This document shows, in pieces, positions 26,203 through 35,020 of a stretch of 64,000 bases of DNA. Every line of letters starts with the position of its first letter. The stretch's first letter is position 1. A program made the position numbers and the translations under genes. The stretch spans positions 40,591 to 104,590 of the forward strand of contig DASZBX010000137.1 of the NCBI GenBank assembly GCA_035943635.1. Direction: 5' to 3'. Under the pieces are notes generated by a model. That model ran no database searches. It had not been told where the DNA came from and was given only the letters and a program-made list of their open reading frames with translations. Source of the stretch: DASZBX01 sp035943635 (GTDB taxonomy: Bacteria > Actinomycetota > Actinomycetes > Streptomycetales > Catenulisporaceae).

Positions 26203-29200
26203 GCGGCCGGCGGATCGCCGTGGTCGGCATCGCCTGCCGCTACCCGGACGCCGACTCCCCGGACCGACTGTGGGAGAACGTGCTGGCCGGCCGCCGCGCC
26301 TTCCGGCGGCTGCCGGACGAACGGATGCGCCAGGAGGACTACTACTCGCCCGACCCGGCCGCCCCGGACCGCTTCTACACCCGGAAGGCCGCGGTGATCG
26401 AGGGCTACGAGTTCGACCGGGTCGAGCACCGGGTGGCCGGCAGCACCTACCGGGCCACCGACATGACCCACTGGCTGGCCCTGGACACCGCCGCCCGGGC
26501 GCTGGCCGACGCCGGCTTCGCCCAGGGCGAGGGCCTGCCCCGGACCAGCACCGGCGTGGTGATCGGCAACACCCTGACCGGCGAGTTCAGCCGGGCCAAC
26601 CTGATGCGGCTGCGCTGGCCGTACGTGCGCCGCACGGTCGGCGCGGCCCTGCGCGAGCAGGGCTGGGGCGACGCGGAACTCGGCGACTTCCTCGGCACCC
26701 TGGAAGAGCGCTACAAGAGCCCGTTCCCGCCGATCGACGAGGACACCCTGGCCGGCGGACTGGCCAACACCATCGCCGGCCGGGTCTGCAACCACTTCGA
26801 CTTCAAGGGCGGGGGCTACACCGTCGACGGCGCCTGCTCCTCCTCCCTGCTGTCGGTGGCCACCGCGTGCAACGCCCTGGTCGCCGGCACCATGGACGCG
26901 GCCGTGGCCGGCGGGGTGGACCTGAGCATCGACCCGTTCGAGGTGATCGGCTTCGCCAAGACCGGGGCGCTGGCCACCGGCGAGATGCGGGTCTACGACC
27001 GCGGCTCCAACGGCTTCTGGCCCGGCGAGGGCTGCGGCATGCTGGTGCTGATGCGCGACGAGGACGCGATCGCCCAGGGCCGGTTCCGCTACGCCACCAT
27101 CGCCGGCTGGGGCTACTCCTCGGACGGCCGCGGCGGGATCACCCGGCCCGAGGCGGACGGGCACCGCCTGGCCATCCAGCGCGCCTACACCGCGGCCGGG
27201 TTCGGCTTCGAGACGGTCGGCTACCTGGAGGGCCACGGCACCGGCACCGCGGTCGGCGACGCCACCGAGCTGCGCGCCTTCTCGGCCGAGCGCCGGGCCG
27301 CGGACCCGGACGCCCCGCCCGCGTACCTCAGCACCGTCAAGGGCAACTTCGGCCACACCAAGGCCGCGGCCGGGGTGGCCGGGCTGCTCAAGGCGATCCT
27401 GGCCGTGCGCCACCAGGTGATCCCGCCGGCCACCAGCCACGTCGACCCGCACCCGGAGCTGACCGGGCCGAACCCGGCGCTGCGGGTGCCGGACACGGCC
27501 GAGCTGTGGCCGGCCGGCGAGCCGATCCGCGCGGGCGTGTCCTCGATGGGCTTCGGCGGGATCAACGCGCACGTCGTGCTCGAACACGCCGACGGGGTGC
27601 GCAAGGAGAAGCTGGGCCGGGTCACCGCCCGGCTGGTGCGCTCCCGCCAGGACGCCGAGCTGCTGCTCGTGGACGCGGCCGGGATGGCCGAGCTGCGCGG
27701 CAGGATCGCCCAGCTGGCCGCGCTCAGCGCCCGATTGTCCTACGCCGAGCTCGGCGACCTGGCCGCCACCCTGCAGGGCGACCTGGCCGGCCGGCCGATC
27801 CGGGCCGCGGTGGTCGCCACCGCGCCGGAGGAGGCCGAGCGCAAGTTCGGCAAGCTGCTGACCCTGCTCGACCACGGCGCCCGCTCGGTGCTCGACTCCG
27901 CCGACGGCGTCTACCTCGGCCTGGCCGGCGCGACCGCGCCCAGGATCGGGTACCTGTTCCCGGGCCAGGGCGCGGGCCGGCGCGGCGACGGCGGCGCGCT
28001 GCGCCGCCGGTTCGAGACCGTGGACGAGCTCTACCGGGCGAGCGGGCTGCCGACCGAGGGCGACCTGGTCGCCACCGACGTCGCCCAGCCGCGGATCGTC
28101 ACCTCCTCGGTGGCCGGCCTGCGGGTGCTGGCCGAGCTCGGGATCGAGGCGGTCGGCGCGGCCGGGCACAGCCTGGGCGAGCTGACCACGCTGCACTGGG
28201 CCGGTGTGCTGGACGAGGCCACCGCGCTGGAGGCGGCCGCCGCCCGCGGCCGGATCATGGCCCAGGCCGGTGACGGTGACGGCACGATGGCCGGCCTGGC
28301 CGCCGGGCCCGAGGCCGTCGAGCCGCTGCTGGCCGGCGAGCCGGTGGTGATCGCCGGGTACAACAGCCCGCGCCAGACCGTGGTCTCCGGCCCGGTCGAC
28401 GCGGTGGAACGGGTCTGCGCCCGGGCCGCCGCGGCCGGACTGGACGCGGTCCGGATCAACGTCTCGCACGCGTTCCACTCCGCGGCCGTGGCCCCGGCGG
28501 CGAACGCGCTGAACGCCTACCTGGCCGGCCTGCAGGCCGACGGGCGCCTGCACCCGCCGCAGCGGCGGATCCTGTCCACCGTCTCCGGCGCCGAACTGCC
28601 GGCCGACGCCGACATCCCGGACCTGCTGACCCGGCAGGTGCTGGACCCGGTCCGGTTCGACCAGGCCGCCGGGGCGCTGGCCGCCGAGGTCGACCTGCTG
28701 CTGGAGGTCGGCCCGGGCCACGTGCTGCGCGGCCTGGCGGCCGAGATCGCCCCGGCCGTCCCGGTGATCTCGCTGGACACCGACAGCCCGTCCCTGGCCG
28801 GGCTGCTGCACGCGGTGGCCGCGGCCTTCGCCCTGGGCGCGCCGGTGCTGCACGAGGCGCTGTACCGGAACCGGTTCACCCGGCCGCTGCCGCTGGACAA
28901 GGAGTTCCACTTCTTCGCCAGCCCGTGCGAGTCCGCGCCCAACGGTGACTTCGCGACCGCGACCCGGAACCTGGCCCCCGCGCCCGGAACCGGGTATCAG
29001 GCCACGAACCCGCTGGTCGCCGCCGAGCCCGCCGGGGCCCGCCCGGCCAGTGTCGAGACCGACGCCGGCGCGATGGCTCCCGGCCAGAGTTCGGCCGACC
29101 CGGCCGCGGCGGCGTTCGAGGCCGCGGACACCCTGGAGACCCTGCGCCGGCTGGCCGCCGAACGGGCCGAACTGCCGCTCGCGGCGGTCCGGGCCGACAG

Positions 29201-32180
29201 CAACCCGCTGGACGAGCTGCACCTGAGCTCGATCACCGTCGGCCAGATCGTGAACGAGGCCTCCCGCGAGCTCGGCATCTCCGCGCCGCTGGCCACCTCG
29301 AACTTCGCCACCTCCACCCTGGCCGAACTGGCCGCGATGCTGGACGAACTGGCCGACACCGCGCACGGTCCGGGCGAGCCGGCCCGGCCGGACGCCGCGG
29401 GCGTCGCGCCCTGGGTCCGGGCCTTCTCGGTCGAGCTGGTCCCGGCCGAGGCCGGCCCGCCGGCCCCGCAGCCGGCCGGCGGGCGCGGCCGGGGCGGGGA
29501 GTGGCAGCTGTTCGCCGCCGACCGGCACCCCTTCGCCGCGGCCCTGCACGCCGCGCTCGGCCGGGCCGGGCTCGGCGCCGGATCGCTGTTGTGTCTGCCC
29601 CGGGACTGTTCCGAGGAGCACGTCGGCCTGATGATCGCGGCCGCCCGCGGCGCGCTCTCGCTGGCCGGCCCGGCCCGGTTCGTGGTGGTCGGCGACCGCC
29701 GCGGCGCGGCCGGCCTGGCCAAGACCCTGCACCTGGAGGCCCCGGCCGTCGCGACCACGGTGATCACCCTGCCGCTGGCCGAGGACCCGACCGATGCCCA
29801 GGTCACGGACACCGTGGCCCGGATCGTCGCCGACGTGAAGGCGACCGCCGGGTTCAGCGAGGTCGGCTACGACGCGGCCGGCACCCGCCGGATCCCGGTG
29901 CTGCGCCCGCTGCCGCCGCAGGCCGGGCCGGTCGGGCCCAGCCCGCTCAGCTCGGCCGACGTGCTCCTGGTCACCGGCGGCGGCAAGGGCATCACGGCCG
30001 AGTGCGCCCTGGCCCTGGGCCGGGACACCGGCGCCGGGGTGGGCCTGCTCGGCCGCTCGGACCCGGCGGCCGACCCGGAGCTGGCCGCGAACCTGGACCG
30101 GATGGCGGCCGCGGGCCTGAACTTCCGCTACGTCCAGGCCGACGTCACCTCGCCGGACGAGGTCAAGGCCGCGGTCAACCTGATCCGCGCGGAACTGGGC
30201 CCGGTCACCGCGGTCCTGCACGGCGCCGGGCGCAACGTCCCGCAGGCGCTGACCAACCTGGACGAGGCGACCTTCCGGCGCACCCTGGCCCCGAAGATCG
30301 CCGGGCTGGAGGCGGTCCTGGCCGCCGTCGACCCGGGCACGCTGCGCCTGCTGGTGACCTTCGCCAGCATCATCGGCCGGGCCGGGCTGCGCGGGGAGGC
30401 GGACTACGCCACCGCGAACGACTGGCTGACCGACCTGACCCGCCGGGTCCAGGAGGACTACCCGCTCTGCCGCTGCCTGGCCCTGGAGTGGTCGGTGTGG
30501 TCCGGCGCGGGCATGGGCGAACGGCTCGGCGTGCTCGAGTCCCTGATGCGCGAGGGGATCGACCCGATCGCCCCGGACGAGGGCGTGGCCCTGCTCGGGC
30601 GGCTGCTGGCCGACCCGGCCACCCCGGCCTCGGTGGTCGTGATGGGCCGGGCCGAGGGCCTGCCCACCATCGCGCTGGAAGAGCGGGAACTGCCGCTGCT
30701 GCGCTTCGTCGACCGGGTCCAGGTGCACTACCCCGGGGTCGAGCTGGTCGTGGACGCGGACCTGTCCGCCGACGGCGACCTGTACCTCGCCGACCACCTG
30801 CTCGACGGGGACCTGCTGTTCCCCGCGGTGTTCGGGATCGAGGCGATGTCGCAGGTCGCGACGGCGCTGACCGGCCGGACCGGCGCCCCGACGCTGAGCG
30901 GCCTGGAGTTCCTGCGGCCGATCGTGGTCCCGGTGGGCGGCCGGCGCACGATCCGGATCGCCACCCTGGCCCTGGCCGACGGCGTCGTCCAGGCGGTGAT
31001 CCGCAGCGAGGACACCGGATTCCAGGCCGACCACTTCCGGGCCACCCTGCGCTTCCCGGCTTCGGGCGGCGCGGATATTCCGGACCCGGCGGCAGCCGCG
31101 GACCTCTTGCCGGTCCCGGCCGACACGCCCTGGCTCCCGGTCAGCGCGGCCGAGGACCTGTACGGGCCGGTCCTGTTTCAGGGCAGGCGGTTCCAGCGGC
31201 TGCTCGGCTACCGGCACCTGGCCGCGACCAGCTGCGTGGCCGAGATCTCGACCGCGTCGCCGGACCCCTGGTTCGCCGGGTTCATGCCCGCCGGTCTGGT
31301 CCTGGGCGACCCGGGCGCGCGGGACACGTTCATGCACGCGATCCAGTGCTGCGTGCCGGACGCGACCCTGCTGCCGGCCGGCGTCGGCGAACTGAGCCCG
31401 GCCGATCCCGCCGCCGTGCGGGCCGCCGGCCAGCTCACCCTGCACGCCACCGAGCGGCTGCACGACGGTGACACGTACGTGTACGACCTCGATGTCCGCG
31501 ACCCGGCCGGCAACGTGGTCGAGTACTGGCGCGGGCTGCGGCTGCAGGCCGTGCGCAAGCAGGACGGCTCCGGCCCGTGGGTGCCGGCCCTGCTCGGCCC
31601 CTTCCTGGAGCGCCGCACCGAGGCGATGCTCTCGACCGGGCTGCGCGGCGTGGTCTGGCCGAGCGCGGAAGAGACGGCCGGCAACGGCCGGGCGATCCGG
31701 CGCCGGCAGACCTTGGCCGCGGTGACCTGGGCCCTCGGCCGGACCGCGACCGTACGGTACCGTCCGGACGGCAAGCCGGAGGTGGACGGCGCGGCCGGGC
31801 TTTCGGCCGCGCACGGCGCCGGGGTCACCTTCGTGGTGACCGGCGAGCGCCCGGCCACCTGCGACGTGCAGCTGGTGACCGAACGCACCGAGACCGCCTG
31901 GGCGGACCTGCTCGGCGCGGACGGCCTGGCCCTGGCCCGGCTGCTGGCCCGGGAGCGGTCCGAGGGCCTGTCCCTGGCCGCGACCCGGGTGTGGGGCGCG
32001 GTCGAGTGCCTGCGCAAGCACGGCCGGGCCCGGGTCGACCCGATCACCGCGGCCCCGCCGCGCCCGGACGTCTGGGTCCTGCTGCGCTCCGGCGCGGCCC
32101 GGATCGCGACCTTCCCGACGTTGCTGCGCGGGGTCGGCGAACCCGTGATGTTCACGATGATGACGGAAGGCGGCGAGTAG
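26199..32180 (+). CDS. Iterative enediyne-type polyketide synthase PKSE (KS-AT-ACP-KR-DH-PPTase)
   Basis: The protein has 1993 residues, the family norm. The KS active site is DGACSSS (Cys213), with HGTGTAVGD and KGNFGHTKAA histidines following. The AT has GHSLGE (Ser658) and HAFHS. A single ACP has the atypical LHLSSITVGQI site (Ser1010 as the likely carrier residue). The KR has VTGGGKGI and YATANDW. The DH has ADHLLDGDLLF (His1533). The C-terminal PPTase-like domain shows CDVQLVTER (Asp1889) and TRVWGAVECLRK (Glu1936, Lys1940). PKSEs use one ACP repeatedly to build a polyene from malonyl units and self-phosphopantetheinylate. The GTG at 26199 overlaps the E5 stop; a longer in-frame extension is rejected. 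Confidence 0.95.
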   Translation: MSGRRIAVVGIACRYPDADSPDRLWENVLAGRRAFRRLPDERMRQEDYYSPDPAAPDRFYTRKAAVIEGYEFDRVEHRVAGSTYRATDMTHWLALDTAARALADAGFAQGEGLPRTSTGVVIGNTLTGEFSRANLMRLRWPYVRRTVGAALREQGWGDAELGDFLGTLEERYKSPFPPIDEDTLAGGLANTIAGRVCNHFDFKGGGYTVDGACSSSLLSVATACNALVAGTMDAAVAGGVDLSIDPFEVIGFAKTGALATGEMRVYDRGSNGFWPGEGCGMLVLMRDEDAIAQGRFRYATIAGWGYSSDGRGGITRPEADGHRLAIQRAYTAAGFGFETVGYLEGHGTGTAVGDATELRAFSAERRAADPDAPPAYLSTVKGNFGHTKAAAGVAGLLKAILAVRHQVIPPATSHVDPHPELTGPNPALRVPDTAELWPAGEPIRAGVSSMGFGGINAHVVLEHADGVRKEKLGRVTARLVRSRQDAELLLVDAAGMAELRGRIAQLAALSARLSYAELGDLAATLQGDLAGRPIRAAVVATAPEEAERKFGKLLTLLDHGARSVLDSADGVYLGLAGATAPRIGYLFPGQGAGRRGDGGALRRRFETVDELYRASGLPTEGDLVATDVAQPRIVTSSVAGLRVLAELGIEAVGAAGHSLGELTTLHWAGVLDEATALEAAAARGRIMAQAGDGDGTMAGLAAGPEAVEPLLAGEPVVIAGYNSPRQTVVSGPVDAVERVCARAAAAGLDAVRINVSHAFHSAAVAPAANALNAYLAGLQADGRLHPPQRRILSTVSGAELPADADIPDLLTRQVLDPVRFDQAAGALAAEVDLLLEVGPGHVLRGLAAEIAPAVPVISLDTDSPSLAGLLHAVAAAFALGAPVLHEALYRNRFTRPLPLDKEFHFFASPCESAPNGDFATATRNLAPAPGTGYQATNPLVAAEPAGARPASVETDAGAMAPGQSSADPAAAAFEAADTLETLRRLAAERAELPLAAVRADSNPLDELHLSSITVGQIVNEASRELGISAPLATSNFATSTLAELAAMLDELADTAHGPGEPARPDAAGVAPWVRAFSVELVPAEAGPPAPQPAGGRGRGGEWQLFAADRHPFAAALHAALGRAGLGAGSLLCLPRDCSEEHVGLMIAAARGALSLAGPARFVVVGDRRGAAGLAKTLHLEAPAVATTVITLPLAEDPTDAQVTDTVARIVADVKATAGFSEVGYDAAGTRRIPVLRPLPPQAGPVGPSPLSSADVLLVTGGGKGITAECALALGRDTGAGVGLLGRSDPAADPELAANLDRMAAAGLNFRYVQADVTSPDEVKAAVNLIRAELGPVTAVLHGAGRNVPQALTNLDEATFRRTLAPKIAGLEAVLAAVDPGTLRLLVTFASIIGRAGLRGEADYATANDWLTDLTRRVQEDYPLCRCLALEWSVWSGAGMGERLGVLESLMREGIDPIAPDEGVALLGRLLADPATPASVVVMGRAEGLPTIALEERELPLLRFVDRVQVHYPGVELVVDADLSADGDLYLADHLLDGDLLFPAVFGIEAMSQVATALTGRTGAPTLSGLEFLRPIVVPVGGRRTIRIATLALADGVVQAVIRSEDTGFQADHFRATLRFPASGGADIPDPAAAADLLPVPADTPWLPVSAAEDLYGPVLFQGRRFQRLLGYRHLAATSCVAEISTASPDPWFAGFMPAGLVLGDPGARDTFMHAIQCCVPDATLLPAGVGELSPADPAAVRAAGQLTLHATERLHDGDTYVYDLDVRDPAGNVVEYWRGLRLQAVRKQDGSGPWVPALLGPFLERRTEAMLSTGLRGVVWPSAEETAGNGRAIRRRQTLAAVTWALGRTATVRYRPDGKPEVDGAAGLSAAHGAGVTFVVTGERPATCDVQLVTERTETAWADLLGADGLALARLLARERSEGLSLAATRVWGAVECLRKHGRARVDPITAAPPRPDVWVLLRSGAARIATFPTLLRGVGEPVMFTMMTEGGE

Positions 32181-32182
32181 CC

Positions 32183-32716
32183 ATGGAGCCGTACTACGAA
32201 TACCGGCACATGGTCGGGTTCGAGGAGACGAACCTGGTCGGGAACGTGTACTACGTCAACTACCTGCGCTGGCAGGGCCGGTGCCGGGAGATGTTCCTGC
32301 TGGAGCACGCCCCGGACGTGCTGGCGGACATCCGCGACGACCTGAAGCTGTTCACCCTGAAGTGCGAGTGCGAGTTCTTCCAGGAGATCTCGGCCTTCGA
32401 CGCGCTGTCGATCCGGATGCGCCTGGAGGACCTGACCCAGACCCAGATCGGCTTCGCGTTCGACTACGTGCGGCTGCGCGAGGGCGGCGAGGAGCTGATC
32501 GCGCGCGGCCGGCAGCGGATCGCGTGCATGCGCGGGCCCAACACCGACACCAGGCCGTCCCGGGTGCCCGAGACGCTGCGCAAGGCGTTGAGCCGGTACG
32601 CGGTCCCGGCGATCCAGGTCGCCGTCCCGGCCGTCGCCACGGTCACCACCACCACCATCACGACCACCACCGAGGCCGGGCCGCGCCAGCTGGTCCCGGC
32701 CACGGGCGAGGAGTAG
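32183..32716 (+). CDS. Enediyne thioesterase E10 (hot-dog fold)
   Basis: The protein has 177 residues. The conserved E10 segment NVYYVNYLRWQGRCRE and the strand FTLKCECEFFQEIS are present, as in the SgcE10 and CalE7 families. These partner with PKSE and release the polyene. It begins 2 bases after the PKSE stop. The last about 35 residues are an unusual tail with a run of threonines (VTTTTITTTT) and an ALSRYAVPA stretch, beyond the normal hot-dog domain. Confidence 0.9.
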   Translation: MEPYYEYRHMVGFEETNLVGNVYYVNYLRWQGRCREMFLLEHAPDVLADIRDDLKLFTLKCECEFFQEISAFDALSIRMRLEDLTQTQIGFAFDYVRLREGGEELIARGRQRIACMRGPNTDTRPSRVPETLRKALSRYAVPAIQVAVPAVATVTTTTITTTTEAGPRQLVPATGEE

Positions 32717-32721
32717 CGCCG

Positions 32722-33285
32722 ATGACCCACGTCGAAGGGCGGCCGGCCACCTTGCCCCGGCCGCCGGTCCGGCGGCTGCCGGACCTGGACCCGTCGCCCG
32801 ACCGGGCCGAGCTGCGCTCGACCCTCGGCATGTTCGCCACCGGGATCACGGTGGTGACGGCCGGCGGCGCGGTCCCGTGCGGGATGACCGCGAACTCGTT
32901 CACCTCAGTCTCCCTGGACCCGCCGCTGGTCCTGGTGTGCGTGGTGCGCGAGGCGGCGATCCACGCGCAGATCCTGGCCGGGGAGGCGTTCGCCGTCTCG
33001 GTGCTCTCCGCCCCGCAGGAGCAGGTGGCCCGGTACTTCGCCGACCACCGCAGGCCGCGCGGCGAGCACGAGTTCGACCTGGTCGACGCCGCCCCCGGCC
33101 CGCACACCGGCGCCCCGATCCTGGCCGGCGCGCTGGCCTGGCTCGAGTGCCGGCTGGCGGCGGTGTACGACGGCGGCGACCACTCGATCTTCCTGGGCTC
33201 GGTGCAGGGGGTCGGGCGCGATCCGGGGCTGGACCCGCTGTTGTTCTTCGGCGGCGGTTTCCGGCAGGTCGAGCCGGCTCGCTAG
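32722..33285 (+). CDS. Flavin reductase-like domain protein (candidate E6-type)
   Basis: The protein has 187 residues. The FMN-binding split-barrel hallmarks are RSTLGMFATGITVVTA and GMTANSFTSVSLDPPLVLVCV. It lies 5 bases after E10 and ends the operon before a hairpin. Such reductases supply FADH2/FMNH2 to a partner monooxygenase; none is adjacent. SgcE6 of the C-1027 pathway is a flavin reductase, so the role is plausible by analogy, but orthology is unproven. Confidence 0.85.
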   Translation: MTHVEGRPATLPRPPVRRLPDLDPSPDRAELRSTLGMFATGITVVTAGGAVPCGMTANSFTSVSLDPPLVLVCVVREAAIHAQILAGEAFAVSVLSAPQEQVARYFADHRRPRGEHEFDLVDAAPGPHTGAPILAGALAWLECRLAAVYDGGDHSIFLGSVQGVGRDPGLDPLLFFGGGFRQVEPAR

Positions 33286-33313
33286 CGCTGTGTCGCAGTT
33301 CTGATGTGGGTGT

Positions 33314-33360
33314 TCGCGAAAGTGCTCCTCTCCCTGGTCGGGTGGGGAGCACTTTCGCGA
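33314..33360 (+). terminator. Hairpin terminator of the E4-E5-PKSE-E10-reductase operon
   Basis: Perfect 15-bp stem: TCGCGAAAGTGCTCC pairs with its complement across a 17-base loop. It lies 29 bases after the reductase stop. Confidence 0.75.
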
Positions 33361-33416
33361 TGCCGGTGTGGTTGCCGCTGTGGTTGTCGTTGCCCGTGCG
33401 GTGTCCGGCCGGCGTC

Positions 33417-33792
33417 TCACACGCCGCGGGCGCCGTCGAGAGTCTCGCGGATGATGTCCGCGTGGCCGGCGTGGCGCGCGGACCGTGTCGTTCTCGTCGA
33501 CGGTGAAGCCCTCTTCCCGGTCCTGCGCCTCGGGCCACTCACCCGGGAAGACGCGGCCAGCGAGACCGGCCTGGAACCAGGTGCGCTCACATATGGCCAG
33601 GTGCTTGACCAGGCCCAGCAGCGTCAGCGAGCTCGCGGTCGGCGCCGTGCGGGCCGCCGCGTCGTCGACCCCGTCGATCTTCCGGAGCATCCCTCCCCGC
33701 TGGACGTCGAGATGGCTCTCCAGCGCCTCGCGTTCCGATCCGGGCCGGAAGAACGCCGGGGTGAAAGGGTATTCGATCTCTTCGCTCGCCAT
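33417..33792 (-). pseudogene. DinB-like (DUF664) protein gene, disrupted by an internal deletion and frame change
   Basis: Reading from the ATG at 33792, the N-terminal part is clear: YPFTPAFFRPGSEREALESHL is followed by LGLVKHLAICERTWF, the first metal-ligand helix of DUF664 DinB proteins. After ENDTV the frame runs into nonsense. The family's C-terminal helix, RHAGHADIIRETLDG, with its metal histidine, continues in a different frame to a TGA at 33417. The usual middle section of about 50 or more residues is missing. The gene is therefore an internally deleted, frameshifted remnant. It lies right after the enediyne operon. Confidence 0.7.
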
Positions 33793-33801
33793 GTACAGAT
33801 G

Positions 33802-33859
33802 CCAGGGCACCTTTGTGGCCAGGACAATCGTCCAAATCCTGGCCACACAGGTGCCCTGG
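33802..33859. repeat. 23-bp imperfect hairpin just upstream of the DinB remnant
   Basis: Arms 33802-33824 and 33837-33859 match except one base, around a 12-base loop CAATCGTCCAAA. The left arm contains CAGGGCACC and the core GTGGCCAGGA. It could be a terminator, a transcript hairpin or a mobile-element end. It lies between two decayed genes at the cluster edge. Confidence 0.5.
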
Positions 33860-33899
33860 TGCCGCGGCCGGCGTGCCCGCTCGATCATCGGCTACTGAC

Positions 33900-34235
33900 T
33901 TACGCGGCTTCGACGACGAAGGGGTGGTCGGCGACCACGATGAGCCGCCCGCCGGTGCTCAGGACGCGGCGCAGGTCGGCCAACGGCAGCGGATCGCCTG
34001 AGGCAGGTCCGCGTCCGCGCCGAGCCGCTGCCGAGCCAGGTCGAGCATCTTCGCGCCGGGCTCGACGCCGGTCACGACGGCGCCGCGGTCGCGCAGCGCC
34101 TCGAACAGGGACCCGCGCCGCAGCCGACGTCCAGGACCCGACGCCCGGCCACGTCCCCGGCCACGTCCCCGGCCAGGTCCAGGACCGCGGGCCGGACGTA
34201 GCCGGGCCTGGGCGAGCCGGGCCGACACCGAAGAA
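33900..34235 (-). pseudogene. Class I SAM-dependent methyltransferase remnant, with frameshifts and an internal deletion
   Basis: Motif I, VLDVGCGAG, is intact in one frame; the next segment (LFEALRDRGAVVTGVEPG) continues in another, consistent with a 1-base deletion. A later stretch, LPLADLRRVLSTGGRL, and the C-terminal VVADHPFVVEAA are in a third frame ending at a TAA at 33900. The region between motif II and motif III is missing. It decayed like the adjacent DinB gene. The original substrate cannot be inferred. Confidence 0.65.
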
Positions 34236-34238
34236 GGC

Positions 34239-34901
34239 TCAGACCGCGTCAACCCGTCCGAGCCGATCGAGGGCGGCCAGGACGTCGGCGGGTTCGGCCC
34301 GCCTGGTGTAGTCGGCGTCGGCCAGGGACCAGGCGATGGTTCCGTCGGCGGCGATCACGTAGGCGGCCGGGATCGGCAGGGTGCGGGCGTGGCCGGCGTT
34401 GGTCCGGTCCAGGTCCAGGCCGATCCGCTGGTAGACCGCGGCGAGTTCGTCGCCGATGTCGAAGGACAGGCCGTAGAGCTTCGCGGTCTCGCAGCCCGGG
34501 TCGGTCAGCAGGTCGAAGGTCAGCTGCTGCTTGTCGGCCAGGGCCGCGGAGTCGTCCGGGGTCTGCGGGGAGAGCGCGATCAGCCGGGCGCCGCGGGCGG
34601 TGATCTGGTCGTGGACCTGTTGCAGCGCGCGCAGGGCGAGGTTGCAGTACGGGCACCAGCCGCCGCGGTAGAACACCAGGACCACCGGTCCGGCGGCGAG
34701 CGCCTCGGCCAGGCGCACGCTCTGCCCGGCGGCGTCCGGCAGGTCGAACAGCGGGGCGCGGTCCCCGGCGGACACGGCGCGCTCGGCCTGGCCGGACTCG
34801 GTGAGGGCGAGCGTCGCGCGGGCCATCGTGTCGCGCACGTCGGCGGGCATCTGCAGCCGCCGGGCCTGGTAGAACGTCTGCAGTTCGGCGTTCAGGCTCA
34901 T
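34239..34901 (-). CDS. Peroxiredoxin-like protein (AhpC/TSA family)
   Basis: The protein has 220 residues. The thioredoxin-fold active site is FYRGGWCPYCNLAL, with a CxxC pair. The start is the ATG at 34901. Peroxiredoxin-like proteins reduce peroxides using a thiol. It is divergent from a TetR gene across 119 bases holding a 30-bp palindrome, so it is probably repressed by that regulator. A thiol-redox enzyme fits other thiol-type genes in this window. Confidence 0.85.
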   Translation of the reverse strand: MSLNAELQTFYQARRLQMPADVRDTMARATLALTESGQAERAVSAGDRAPLFDLPDAAGQSVRLAEALAAGPVVLVFYRGGWCPYCNLALRALQQVHDQITARGARLIALSPQTPDDSAALADKQQLTFDLLTDPGCETAKLYGLSFDIGDELAAVYQRIGLDLDRTNAGHARTLPIPAAYVIAADGTIAWSLADADYTRRAEPADVLAALDRLGRVDAV

Positions 34902-34930
34902 CGGCCCTGACCTTTCCCGGACGGGTCGGC

Positions 34931-34960
34931 ATTATCATGGAACATGCGTTCCAAGATAAT
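34931..34960. promoter_or_regulatory. 30-bp near-perfect palindromic operator between the peroxiredoxin and TetR genes
   Basis: Outer arms ATTATC and GATAAT and inner arms TGGAAC and GTTCCA flank the spacer ATGC, with one mismatched pair in between. It lies 30-60 bases before each divergent gene. Position and symmetry make it a strong candidate for TetR binding, with the ATTATC arm overlapping probable -10 elements. Confidence 0.75.
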
Positions 34961-35020
34961 CGCCGCTCTTGGCGGGCGCAATACCATGGAGGGCACAGCC
35001 CGAGGAACGAGGTGGTGAGC

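Noticed and set aside
26118..32021. Very long open frame on the minus strand opposite the PKSE gene.
   Set aside because: It is the high-GC mirror of the PKSE gene. Its translation is Arg/Gly/Gln-rich without any domain, and no ribosome binding site fits.
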